A DNA stretch of 7,839 bases from Endomicrobium sp. (GCA_031260765.1 JAISKX010000247.1:1-7839); one strand, 5' to 3'; positions 1 to 6,119 are shown, counted from the first letter of the stretch. The notes: a model not told the origin generated them from the letters alone. Program-made: numbers and translations.

Positions 1-1
1 G

Positions 2-217
2 GGTTCATTTGAAGGAATAGCGGATATGAAATGGAGCATAAGCGGCGGTATGCAGGATTATAATACGGAGCGCGTTGTGGAAATCGGCTCAAAAACATAT
101 AGTCCGCAAGGGACATTCCGAACAATAAGCATAAGAGGAGCAGGAGAAGCCGAGATAGAATTTATCGGCGATGAACATTTCCAAATAACTCCCGTCTTAG
201 GCGTGCACGCCGCATAG
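2..217 (+). CDS. Autotransporter-like outer-membrane beta-barrel, internal fragment (5' end off window, ends at in-frame TAG)
   Basis: The frame is open from the left edge, so the first ATG at 26 is internal and is not a supported start. The translation alternates polar and hydrophobic residues in short strands separated by charged turns. Glycine, the aromatic/Gly pattern and segments such as 'YSPQGTFRTISIRGAGEAEIEF' split by turns, followed by 'FQITPVLGVHAA', match the middle of an autotransporter-type barrel. The frame stops at TAG 215-217 and resumes in the same frame at once (ATC ATG), where the downstream protein continues the barrel. I therefore read this as the upstream half of one gene cut by a nonsense codon, a sequencing error or a recoded codon. 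A real gene ending here would stop in the middle of a barrel, which is unlikely. No function beyond an outer-membrane or surface role can be given. Confidence 0.6.
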   Translation, partial: GSFEGIADMKWSISGGMQDYNTERVVEIGSKTYSPQGTFRTISIRGAGEAEIEFIGDEHFQITPVLGVHAA

Positions 218-220
218 ATC

Positions 221-1204
221 ATGACTGAAAAGATAGCAGAGACAGTCGGCGAGGAAGCGAATTTGCTAGTAAGCGAAGGAGCATATCCGAGATTGAGCGG
301 AAGCGTTGGCTTGCGTATAAGGGGCGAAAATTATTCAAACAGATGGAATATATACATATACGGCGGCTATATAATGGTAGGCGCGCCTGATTACAGTTAT
401 GATATGCAATTTAAAGAGGCGCAAGATTTCGGCAAGATGAAGATAAGAGCAGGAGACGAGTCGCAAGCCTTTGCGGGATTGAGCGCAGGATATGAAAAAG
501 ACATCACCGCGAATTTCTCCCTATTTGCCAACGCAGACATAAAAGTAGACCCGAACAATGAAGAAAATAAAGTAAGCGGATACAGCGCAGTAGGCGGCAT
601 AAAAATAAAAATCGGCGCCAAAGCAATAGACACCACCCCAAAACCCGAGCCCAAACCAAAACCCGAGCCCAAACCAGAACCCGAGCCTGAACTAGAACCG
701 ACGCCCGCTCCCGAACCAGAGCCCGACTCCGAACAAACAGAGCCGGATTTTTCTTCAGTAGACAATTTAGATGAAGCGACGATGATAGCATTGCTTGAGC
801 AATTACAAGGAACGGACGACAAGCAATTAGTGCAAGAAGCGCAAGAGCGCCGCAAGAATTTAAAACAATCATTCAGACTATCCGCCGCCACATTCAAAAG
901 CGGCAGCGCAATATTATCCGACCAATCCAAGACCGACATAAAAAAGTTAGCTGAAAACTTAGAAGCCTATGATTATCAAAAAATCACAGTAGAAGGCCAC
1001 ACCGACTCCACCGGCAGAGAATCCAATAACAAAAGATTGTCATTACAAAGAGCCAAAGCCGTCTATGACCAGCTAATCCAACACGGCGGCTTACCCAAGA
1101 GCAAGCTGAGCTACATAGGATTCGGCTCCCTAATCCCCATATCCACCAACAAAACCGCAGTAGGCAAAGAACAAAACCGCAGAGTAGAAATTTTTGTAGA
1201 GTAG
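221..1204 (+). CDS. Outer-membrane barrel C-terminal part + Pro-rich linker + OmpA-like peptidoglycan-binding domain
   Basis: Residues 1 to about 132 (numbered from ATG 221) contain repeated amphipathic beta strands, for example 'RWNIYIYGGYIMVG' and 'FAGLSAGYEKD', typical of the last strands of an autotransporter-type barrel. Residues 139-175 are a Pro/Glu/Lys repeat linker. Residues about 218-327 are an OmpA C-terminal domain: 'FKSGSAIL', 'VEGHTDSTG', 'LSLQRAKAV' and the terminal 'NRRVEIFVE'. D262 and R277 have the same 15-residue spacing as the diaminopimelate-binding Asp/Arg pair of E. coli OmpA. Likely role: anchoring the outer membrane to peptidoglycan through the periplasmic domain. The ATG at 221 has no Shine-Dalgarno sequence upstream and follows an in-frame TAG by one codon, so it is probably not a native start; the product would lack a signal peptide. 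The stop is TAG. The OmpA domain is certain; the barrel assignment is by pattern. Confidence 0.85.
   Translation: MTEKIAETVGEEANLLVSEGAYPRLSGSVGLRIRGENYSNRWNIYIYGGYIMVGAPDYSYDMQFKEAQDFGKMKIRAGDESQAFAGLSAGYEKDITANFSLFANADIKVDPNNEENKVSGYSAVGGIKIKIGAKAIDTTPKPEPKPKPEPKPEPEPELEPTPAPEPEPDSEQTEPDFSSVDNLDEATMIALLEQLQGTDDKQLVQEAQERRKNLKQSFRLSAATFKSGSAILSDQSKTDIKKLAENLEAYDYQKITVEGHTDSTGRESNNKRLSLQRAKAVYDQLIQHGGLPKSKLSYIGFGSLIPISTNKTAVGKEQNRRVEIFVE
641..730 (+). repeat. 18-nt period tandem repeat encoding the Pro-rich linker
   Basis: Two identical 18-nt units (641-658 and 659-676, aaacccgagcccaaacca) are followed by three progressively diverged units up to about 730. They encode KPEPKP, KPEPKP, EPEPEL, EPTPAP and EPEPDS. 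The exact copies at the 5' side suggest recent slippage or duplication, so the linker between barrel and OmpA domain probably varies in length between strains. Confidence 0.8.
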
Positions 1205-1230
1205 CCGTTTGTGCCGTTGCAGTTATCTAC

Positions 1231-1285
1231 GGGGGCTTCGCTCACCCCCCTTCTCTTTCAGGACTTCCCCCGCAAGGGGGGCAGA
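1231..1285. repeat. GC-rich hairpin repeat, copy A
   Basis: This element lies between the stop of the OmpA-domain gene and the convergent end of queE. The 50 nt at 1236-1285 match 2742-2791 at 45 of 50 positions without gaps. Several foldings compete: CCCCC (1267-1271) with GGGGG (1276-1280) around a GCAA loop, CCCCCCTT (1245-1252) with AAGGGGGG (1274-1281), and GGGGG (1231-1235) with the C-run at 1245-1250. No T-tract follows the hairpin, so it is not a classical intrinsic terminator, though it could still slow or protect converging transcripts. The rest of the 1205-1344 gap shows nothing recognisable. Confidence 0.8.
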
Positions 1286-1344
1286 CAAAGAGCTTAATTG
1301 TAAATAAATCAAAAATTATAAATCGTTGTGGGGGAAGACAATGG

Positions 1345-2094
1345 CTATTTGATTTTAAAAATTTTGTGGAGTTGAGGCATTATTCGGACATTGGGGATTT
1401 GTTTTAATGTTGTTGTTTGGAATTTGTAGAGAGTTTTTAAAAGAGGTTTGCCGCGGTCTAATGAAGGTTGAAATATTAGAGGGATGTGTTTGTTGATTGT
1501 TTTTATGATTTTGGCTGATTGTTGGATTTCTGATAATTTTGTTGTTTTTGTGATTACTATTTTTACAAAAGCTTTTTTGCCTGATATTTTTAAAAATTGT
1601 TGATGTTCTTGCCAAAAATTCCTTCCGCAATGGCTTGCAAGTTTAAAATCCATAGAGATTGTATCGCAAAAATTTATTATCTTTTTCAATTCTTCAGGCA
1701 GCGTCCCATTTGTTTCAAGATAAATTGTCCAATCGCTTTCCGTATCCGTCATTGCGGGCTTGACCCGCAATCTCCGTCCTTTTTTTAGTTTCGGTAAAAA
1801 ATCCTTCAAAAAATCGGCATATATAAGAGGCTCGCCGCCTGTTAGAGATATATTGCGGCATTTATGCTTTTTAGAAAGAGAGAGTATAGATTTTAATATT
1901 TCATCTGCATTCATTCTTTTTGTCTTGCTTGAGATTTTTCTTGACTTCGGCGTGTCGCAATAATTGCATTTGATATTGCAGCCTGCAAAGCGGACAAAGA
2001 TTTGAGCAAGTCCTGCAAATAAAGCCTCGCCTTGATATGAAAAGAAAATTTCATCAATAGGAACGCAAAGCGTCTTCTTAAAGAGCGGGGTCAT
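1345..2094 (-). CDS. queE: 7-carboxy-7-deazaguanine synthase (radical SAM), with an in-frame repeat insertion
   Basis: QueE converts 6-carboxy-tetrahydropterin to 7-carboxy-7-deazaguanine, the ring-contraction step of preQ0/queuosine synthesis, using SAM and a [4Fe-4S] cluster. The cluster motif C-x3-C-x2-C is at C39, C43 and C46 ('GCNIKCNYCDTP'). 'FFSYQGE' (18-23) is the usual N-terminal substrate-side motif, 'TGGEPL' (85-90) the SAM-binding glycine motif, 'YLETNGT' (125-131) the following strand, and 'RIMPQLHK' (237-244) the C-terminal signature. Between 'PKLKK' and 'YLETNG' there are about 14 residues more than expected (from G106), encoded by a palindromic repeat. The reading frame is kept and all catalytic motifs remain, so the enzyme may still work. 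The start ATG overlaps the end of queC by 17 nt, implying translational coupling. The stop is TAG. Confidence 0.95.
   Translation of the reverse strand: MTPLFKKTLCVPIDEIFFSYQGEALFAGLAQIFVRFAGCNIKCNYCDTPKSRKISSKTKRMNADEILKSILSLSKKHKCRNISLTGGEPLIYADFLKDFLPKLKKGRRLRVKPAMTDTESDWTIYLETNGTLPEELKKIINFCDTISMDFKLASHCGRNFWQEHQQFLKISGKKAFVKIVITKTTKLSEIQQSAKIIKTINKHIPLIFQPSLDRGKPLLKTLYKFQTTTLKQIPNVRIMPQLHKIFKIK
1744..1779. repeat. Palindromic repeat element inserted inside queE
   Basis: The core is a stem of ATTGCGGG (1751-1758) with CCCGCAAT (1764-1771) around a 5-nt loop, flanked by GTC on the left and CTCCGTCC on the right. On the queE strand it reads 'GRRLRVKPAMTD'. On the other strand it reads 'RHCGLDPQSP', a peptide I recognise as a hallmark of a dispersed palindromic repeat seen in many unrelated bacterial genomes (from memory, not searched). 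Its GC content clearly exceeds that of the surrounding queE sequence. The boundaries are approximate. Confidence 0.75.
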
Positions 2095-2716
2095 TTAAAC
2101 CTGCCTCTTTAAAACCTTTGGCGCGTAATTTGCAAGAATCGCAAACTCCGCAAGGTTTTTTTAATCCATTATAACAAGACCAAGTGTATTGATATGGAAC
2201 TTTGAGTTTATTTCCGAGTTTAATTATCTGAGCTTTTGAAAGATGGACGAGCGGAGCTTCAATTTTGATTTTGAGATTTAAGGATTTAATTAAAGCATTA
2301 TAAGCTTTTATAAACTGCGGTCTGCAATCGGGATAGGCGCTGAAATCAAGAGAGTTTGCGCCGATAAAAATAGCGTCTGCTTTAATAGACTCTGCAAAGG
2401 AAAGACCATAGGAAAGAAAAATTGTATTGCGTCCGGGGACATAAGTTGAGGGGATAATTTCGTCAATGCGTCTATTTGCAGGGACTTTTTTATTTTTATT
2501 TGTGAGAACATCTTTTGACCAAGGAAGTTTTAGACGGGCTATTGAATATTCTGCTTTTGCAATTTTTGCTATTTTGATTGCGCTGTTTAACTCTCTTTTA
2601 TGCCTCTGTCCATAATCAAATAAAAGACAATAACATTGAAAGCCTTTTGACTTTGCATAATAAAGGCAAGTTGTTGAATCTAAACCGCCGGAAAATAAGA
2701 TGACTGATTTTTTCAT
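2078..2716 (-). CDS. queC: 7-cyano-7-deazaguanine (preQ0) synthase
   Basis: QueC is the ATP-dependent enzyme that turns 7-carboxy-7-deazaguanine and ammonia into preQ0, the last of the three steps encoded here. The N-terminal PP-loop 'FSGGLDSTT' (8-16) marks the adenylating ATP pyrophosphatase fold. 'YVPGRNTIFLSYG' (92-104) and 'GANSLDFSAYPDCRP' (118-132) are QueC family blocks. Four C-terminal cysteines, C181, C189, C192 and C195 ('WSCYNGLKKPCGVCDSC'), form the structural zinc site. The length of 212 aa is slightly short but normal for the family. On the minus strand AAGGAA precedes the ATG by about 8 nt. The 87-nt gap to queD contains repeat copy B. The 3' end overlaps queE by 17 nt. Confidence 0.97.
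   Translation of the reverse strand: MKKSVILFSGGLDSTTCLYYAKSKGFQCYCLLFDYGQRHKRELNSAIKIAKIAKAEYSIARLKLPWSKDVLTNKNKKVPANRRIDEIIPSTYVPGRNTIFLSYGLSFAESIKADAIFIGANSLDFSAYPDCRPQFIKAYNALIKSLNLKIKIEAPLVHLSKAQIIKLGNKLKVPYQYTWSCYNGLKKPCGVCDSCKLRAKGFKEAGLNDPAL
2104..2110 (-). promoter_or_regulatory. Ribosome binding site of queE inside queC
   Basis: On the minus strand AAAGAGG lies 9 nt upstream of the queE ATG (2092-2094), inside the last codons of queC. It supports this start and reinitiation or coupling after queC translation. Confidence 0.6.
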
Positions 2717-2741
2717 TTGAAATTCCTTATATAAACGACCG

Positions 2742-2791
2742 CTTCGCGCACCCCCCTTTCCCTTCGGGACTTCCCCCGCAAGGGGGGCAGA
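2742..2791. repeat. GC-rich hairpin repeat, copy B
   Basis: This is the second copy of the 50-nt element at 1236-1285, in the same orientation, with 5 mismatches clustered in the left half. The right half (ggacttcccccgcaagggg and onward to 2791) is identical. It keeps the CCCCC-GCAA-GGGGG hairpin and the longer CCCCCCTT/AAGGGGGG pairing. It lies between queD and queC within what looks like one minus-strand transcription unit. Confidence 0.8.
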
Positions 2792-2803
2792 TAGCGAGTT
2801 GTT

Positions 2804-3172
2804 TTAATTTTTCACTATGGCGCTTGTTGTTTCGCTTTCCCAGACTTCTACTTCTGCGATTTTTGCATTTTTGCTTTGGACGCATTTTAATTCTTTAAAG
2901 ATAAATGCGGCTATGTTTTCTGCTGTGGGATTTGTTTTGTTAAATGGGGCGATTTCATTTAGGCATTTATGGTCTAAATACAACATTATTTTATCCAATG
3001 CCGCTTTTATATCGGTAAAGTCCAAAAGCATACCCGTTTTGTCCAATTTTGAGCCGCTAAAAGCCGCCCTCACTTTCCAATTATGTCCGTGCAGGTTTTC
3101 GCATTTTCCTTTATACCCTCTTAAAAAATGCGCGCCTGCGAAAGTTTTTGTTGCTGATACTTGATATTTCAT
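2804..3172 (-). CDS. queD: 6-carboxy-5,6,7,8-tetrahydropterin synthase
   Basis: QueD converts 7,8-dihydroneopterin triphosphate (from the GTP cyclohydrolase I reaction) to 6-carboxy-tetrahydropterin, the first committed step toward preQ0. It belongs to the 6-pyruvoyl-tetrahydropterin synthase family. Zinc ligands H15 ('AGAHFLRGY'), H28 and H30 ('CENLHGHNW') are present, as are the catalytic C24, the D67-H68 pair ('YLDHKCLNE') and the pterin-binding E112 ('VWESETTSA'). The length of 122 aa is normal for bacterial QueD. On the minus strand AAGGAG lies 6 nt before the ATG, fixing the start. No folE or queF is visible in the window, so the GTP cyclohydrolase step must be encoded elsewhere. No preQ1 riboswitch was recognised upstream. 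Confidence 0.96.
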   Translation of the reverse strand: MKYQVSATKTFAGAHFLRGYKGKCENLHGHNWKVRAAFSGSKLDKTGMLLDFTDIKAALDKIMLYLDHKCLNEIAPFNKTNPTAENIAAFIFKELKCVQSKNAKIAEVEVWESETTSAIVKN

Positions 3173-3192
3173 GATTGCTCCTTGTTCTTGTC

Positions 3193-3230
3193 TGTCTGCG
3201 CTAACAGAGATTGTCTGCGCTGATAGAGTT
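3193..3230. repeat. Two tandem 19-nt units upstream of queD
   Basis: The units 3193-3211 (tgtctgcgctaacagagat) and 3212-3230 (tgtctgcgctgatagagtt) match at 16 of 19 positions and abut the left arm of the inverted repeat, which also begins with TGTC. They fall in the 5' leader region of queD. Confidence 0.7.
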
Positions 3231-3356
3231 TGTCATTCTGCGCGAAGCCGCAGAATCTATACAATAAAATCTTTTTTCAACTTTGTCTTTACTACTAACA
3301 GCAACGGCTTGAACAACTGCATAAAATAGATTCTGCGACTTCGCGCAGAATGACAA
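3230..3356. repeat. Inverted pair of 30-nt palindromic elements between murI and queD
   Basis: The left arm 3231-3260 and the right arm 3326-3355 are inverted copies with 29 of 30 matches; one further base pair at 3230/3356 also matches. Each arm is itself a hairpin: ATTCTGCG (3235-3242) with CGCAGAAT (3249-3256), and ATTCTGCG (3330-3337) with CGCAGAAT (3344-3351), each around a 6-nt loop. The arms flank 65 nt of AT-rich sequence with no ORF. Each arm resembles a REP-type dispersed element, and the pair together has the form of a small non-autonomous mobile unit. No target-site duplication was recognised. Confidence 0.8.
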
Positions 3357-3370
3357 CACAACCAAAAGCG

Positions 3371-3402
3371 CACAATGACAAGCCCGACTTCGCGCAGAAA
3401 GA
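3371..3402. repeat. Partial third copy of the TTCTGCGCGAAG element
   Basis: Positions 3385-3398 (gacttcgcgcagaa) repeat 14 nt of the right arm exactly and in the same orientation. The preceding acaatgacaag recalls the TGACA end of the element. The hairpin partner is lost, so this looks like a degenerate copy immediately after the murI stop. Confidence 0.55.
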
Positions 3403-3418
3403 TACTACAAACCCGCCT

Positions 3419-4219
3419 TTATTCCAAAATAACTTTTTTTACTTTTGGGATTTTTTGTTCAAAAAATATGCTGCCGAGTTTTTGGAATTTTTTGGGATTG
3501 TCGCTTGTGTAAAATGTTAAAACGGCGGGGCGGTTTTTGTTTGAAAACAAATTCCTTTCATTTAAAACTCTTTTAACTTCGCAAGAGACTGCATTAGCTG
3601 AATCAACAAGTTTTATGTTTTTGCCTATAACTTTTATTAAAGCGCTTTTCAGCAAAGGGTAATGAGTGCAGCCTAAAACCAAAGAATCTATTTTTTTGTC
3701 TATTAAAGGATTCAAATATATTTGAGCCGTTTCGTTTGCTATTTTTGTATTCGTCCAGCCTTCTTCTACTATTGGAACAAATAATGGACAGGCTTGCTGA
3801 TAAACTGATGCGGATTTTGAAATTTTGTTTATAGCTTTTTTATATGAATTGCTTTCTATTGTTCCTTGAGTGCCTATTACGCCGATTTTATTTGTGATTG
3901 TAGCCGCAATTGCCGCTTTTGAGCCCGGCTCTATTACGCCGATAACTGGAATTTTTAGCATTTTTTTTATTGTAGGCAAAGCATGAGCTGTAGCTGTATT
4001 GCAGGCTATTATGAGCATTTTTATTTTTTTAGACACAAGAAATGCGGCTATGTTTTTTGAAAATCTAATCACAGTCTCTTGCGATTTTGACCCATAGGGA
4101 ACATGGGCGCTGTCGCCGAAATAAATAAGATTTTCATAAGGCAAAGCTTTATTGACGGCAGACATCACAGTAAGCCCGCCGAAACCTGAATCAAATAAGC
4201 CTATGGGATTGTTATTCAT
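3419..4219 (-). CDS. murI: Glutamate racemase
   Basis: MurI interconverts L- and D-glutamate in the cytoplasm and supplies D-Glu for the second residue of the peptidoglycan stem peptide. 'IGLFDSGFGGLTV' (6-18) carries the catalytic-site D10 and S11; 'YFGDSAHVPYG' (33-43) is the next family block. The two catalytic cysteines are C73 in 'IACNTATA' and C184 in 'LGCTHYPLL', with E152 and H186 in their usual places. The length of 266 aa is standard. On the minus strand GGAG precedes the ATG by about 7 nt. The gene starts 12 nt after the upp stop, so the two are almost certainly co-transcribed. Downstream lies the 246-nt repeat region 3173-3418; no clear terminator was found there. Confidence 0.97.
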   Translation of the reverse strand: MNNNPIGLFDSGFGGLTVMSAVNKALPYENLIYFGDSAHVPYGSKSQETVIRFSKNIAAFLVSKKIKMLIIACNTATAHALPTIKKMLKIPVIGVIEPGSKAAIAATITNKIGVIGTQGTIESNSYKKAINKISKSASVYQQACPLFVPIVEEGWTNTKIANETAQIYLNPLIDKKIDSLVLGCTHYPLLKSALIKVIGKNIKLVDSANAVSCEVKRVLNERNLFSNKNRPAVLTFYTSDNPKKFQKLGSIFFEQKIPKVKKVILE

Positions 4220-4231
4220 AATTTACTCCGA

Positions 4232-4870
4232 TTAAATCGTTCCAAACAACCTGTCGCCGGCATCGCCGAGTCCCGGGACTATATAGCCTTTTTCATTTAA
4301 TTTCTCGTCTAATACCGCTGTGTATATCGGGATTTCTGGATGAGTTTCGTATAAGCGGTTGACGCCTTCGGGGGCTGCTACTAAACACAATAATTTTATA
4401 TTTGAACATCCTGAGGCTTGTAATTTGTCTAAGGCGGCTGAGACGCTTCCGCCTGTGGCAAGCATTGGGTCTATTAAAATCACATCCATATTGTTTGCGT
4501 CTTTAGGGATTTTGAAATAATAGGTATTGGGCTCAAGCGTCTTTTCATCTCGGTAAATGCCTATATGCCCGACTTTTGCAGAAGGCACTAAATTTAAAAT
4601 TCCATCAACCATTCCTATGCCGGCTCTAAGTATCGGAACTAAAAGCATTTGATGATTATAGACTTCGCACTCCGCTATGCCGACCGGCGTTTCAACTTTC
4701 TTTTCAATAAGGGGAATGTCTTTTGTGATTTCATAAGCCATAAGCATAGCCACTTCATTGACGAGAGATTTGAATTTCGGCGACGGCGTGAACTTATCTC
4801 TTATGCTTGCTAATTTATCCTTTATTAAAGGATGAGATACGATGTGAAGATTATTGTGTTTTGTTTGCAT
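4232..4870 (-). CDS. upp: Uracil phosphoribosyltransferase
   Basis: Upp makes UMP from uracil and PRPP, the main pyrimidine-base salvage reaction, in the cytoplasm. The PRPP-binding loop is 'DVILIDPMLATGGS' (129-142). 'PILRAGIGMVDG' (79-90), 'IGIYRDEKTLEP' (103-114) and the C-terminal uracil-binding 'GYIVPGLGDAGDRLFGT' (195-211) are all intact. The length of 212 aa is typical. A perfect AGGAGG (4875-4880, minus strand) lies 4 nt before the ATG, slightly close but convincing. The gene sits 28 nt downstream of the permease gene, the common uraA-upp pairing for uptake and capture of uracil. No PyrR-type attenuator was recognised in the short gap. Confidence 0.97.
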   Translation of the reverse strand: MQTKHNNLHIVSHPLIKDKLASIRDKFTPSPKFKSLVNEVAMLMAYEITKDIPLIEKKVETPVGIAECEVYNHQMLLVPILRAGIGMVDGILNLVPSAKVGHIGIYRDEKTLEPNTYYFKIPKDANNMDVILIDPMLATGGSVSAALDKLQASGCSNIKLLCLVAAPEGVNRLYETHPEIPIYTAVLDEKLNEKGYIVPGLGDAGDRLFGTI

Positions 4871-4898
4871 AATGCCTCCTATAATGATGATAGTTATT

Positions 4899-6119
4899 TT
4901 ATGCCTTTGCTTCTTTCGGAATTATTATGTTTAGAATAATACCTACTATAGCCGAAAGACCTATGCCGCTTAATATAAATGTGTCTGTTAAATGAACTTG
5001 TAAATCGCCTATGCCGCAAGTCAAAATCAAAGCGGTTATAATTAAATTGCGGGGTTTTGTTAAATCAACTTTGCCTTCTATCATTGAATTTAATCCTACA
5101 GAGGCTATTATTCCAAATAATAGCATCATAATACCGCCCATCACAGGAGCGGGTATTGTAGAAAGCAAAGCGTTTAGTTTTCCGCAAAAAGCCAAAATAA
5201 TTGCTGTGATTGCCGCTATGCGCATATAAAGAGGATTGAAAGCTTTTGTCAGCGCTATCGCGCCTGTGACTTCGGAATATGTCGTGCTTGGAGGACCGCC
5301 TGCTAAAGTTGCAAACATAGTTCCTATTCCGTCGCCGAGAAGAGTTCTATGAAGTCCGGGATTTTTTAAAAAATCTTTGCCTGTGACTGAAGATATGACG
5401 ATAATATCGCCTATATGCTCCACCGCCGGCGCAATAGCGACTGGAACTATAAATAAGATTGCCGCCAAATCAAAAGAAGGCATGGCATATTTGCCTGCGG
5501 CTATAGCGGCAGTCCATGGTATTTGAAACCAAGAAGCGGCTGCGACAGGCGCAAAGTCCACTCTGCCGATAATCAAACAAAAAACATAACCGACAAAAAC
5601 AGCCACTAAAATAGAGATGAGTTTTAAAAAGTTTTTGCCCCATATATTTATGGCTATGGCTACTGCAAGAGAAATCAGAGCGGCTATAAGAGCAATCATT
5701 TCAAAACCGTTTCCAAAAGTCACAGCGCTTCCTGTGGCGACTGGAGCGAGTTTTAAACCTATTACTACGATGACTGGTCCGGTGACAACTCTCGGAAGGA
5801 ATTTGTCTAAAAAATTTAAACCCCAAATTCTAAAACATAAAGCCATAATGCAAAATACTAAACCGCTCATCGCGAGAGCGCCGAGAGTCGCGCTTACTCC
5901 ATACAAGCCTATACCCTCTTTGATAGGGGCGATAAAAGCGAAAGAGCTTCCAAGAAAGATAGGAACTATAGCCTTTGTGACGCCTTGAAAAATAAGCGTA
6001 GCTATACCGGCTGCAAATAATGCTAATGCAGGGTCTAACCCTGTCAATAGCGGAACTAAAACAAGAGCGCCGAATGCCACGCATAACATTTGAGCGCCTA
6101 CTGCAACAGTCTTAATCAT
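4899..6119 (-). CDS. uraA: NCS2-family uracil (or uracil/xanthine) permease
   Basis: This is an inner-membrane nucleobase:cation symporter of 406 aa, almost wholly hydrophobic, with about 12-14 membrane segments. The N-terminal 'QMLCVAFGALVLVPLLTGLDP' block (split as residues 10-30), 'APAVEHIGD' (230-238), and 'GGPPSTTYSEVTGAIALT' (274-291) are NCS2 signatures. E234 and E283 align with the two substrate/proton glutamates E241 and E290 of E. coli UraA. The usual Asn after the second glutamate is Val, and the residue aligned with UraA H245 is D238. Related uracil-xanthine permeases share some of these changes as far as I recall, so the exact substrate is open. Adjacency to upp favours uracil. 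AGGAG (6126-6130, minus strand) lies 6 nt before the ATG. Confidence 0.92.
   Translation of the reverse strand: MIKTVAVGAQMLCVAFGALVLVPLLTGLDPALALFAAGIATLIFQGVTKAIVPIFLGSSFAFIAPIKEGIGLYGVSATLGALAMSGLVFCIMALCFRIWGLNFLDKFLPRVVTGPVIVVIGLKLAPVATGSAVTFGNGFEMIALIAALISLAVAIAINIWGKNFLKLISILVAVFVGYVFCLIIGRVDFAPVAAASWFQIPWTAAIAAGKYAMPSFDLAAILFIVPVAIAPAVEHIGDIIVISSVTGKDFLKNPGLHRTLLGDGIGTMFATLAGGPPSTTYSEVTGAIALTKAFNPLYMRIAAITAIILAFCGKLNALLSTIPAPVMGGIMMLLFGIIASVGLNSMIEGKVDLTKPRNLIITALILTCGIGDLQVHLTDTFILSGIGLSAIVGIILNIIIPKEAKA

Noticed and set aside
215..217. TAG read as a sense codon through an alternative genetic code
   Set aside because: TAG is the natural stop of queE and of the OmpA-domain gene in this same window, and all other genes are intact under the standard code.
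397..939. Long antisense ORFs opposite the Pro-rich/OmpA gene (also 504-872)
   Set aside because: They are antisense shadows of a gene with strong codon bias and a Pro repeat; the products are low-complexity Ser/Gly or Leu/Arg with no domain or ribosome binding site.
1231..1285. Bidirectional intrinsic terminator between the convergent OmpA-domain gene and queE
   Set aside because: The hairpin is strong but lacks a T-tract on either strand, and the same block occurs between queD and queC, where termination would be unexpected.
1597..1963. Plus-strand ORFs opposite queE, including the one ending in 'RHCGLDPQSPSFF'
   Set aside because: They lie opposite the conserved QueE sequence. The recognisable peptide is only the translation of the palindromic repeat, a frequent source of spurious hypothetical proteins.
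2817..3164. Plus-strand ORF fully opposite queD
   Set aside because: queD has all its active-site residues and a good ribosome binding site; the opposite frame has no recognisable features.
3193..3402. Possible CRISPR array
   Set aside because: Copies are few, in both orientations, unevenly spaced and themselves palindromic; there are no regular spacers or cas genes.
3173..3418. preQ1 riboswitch or other leader aptamer upstream of queD
   Set aside because: No preQ1-I/II-like core was recognised; the region is explained by repeats. A covariance-model search would decide it.
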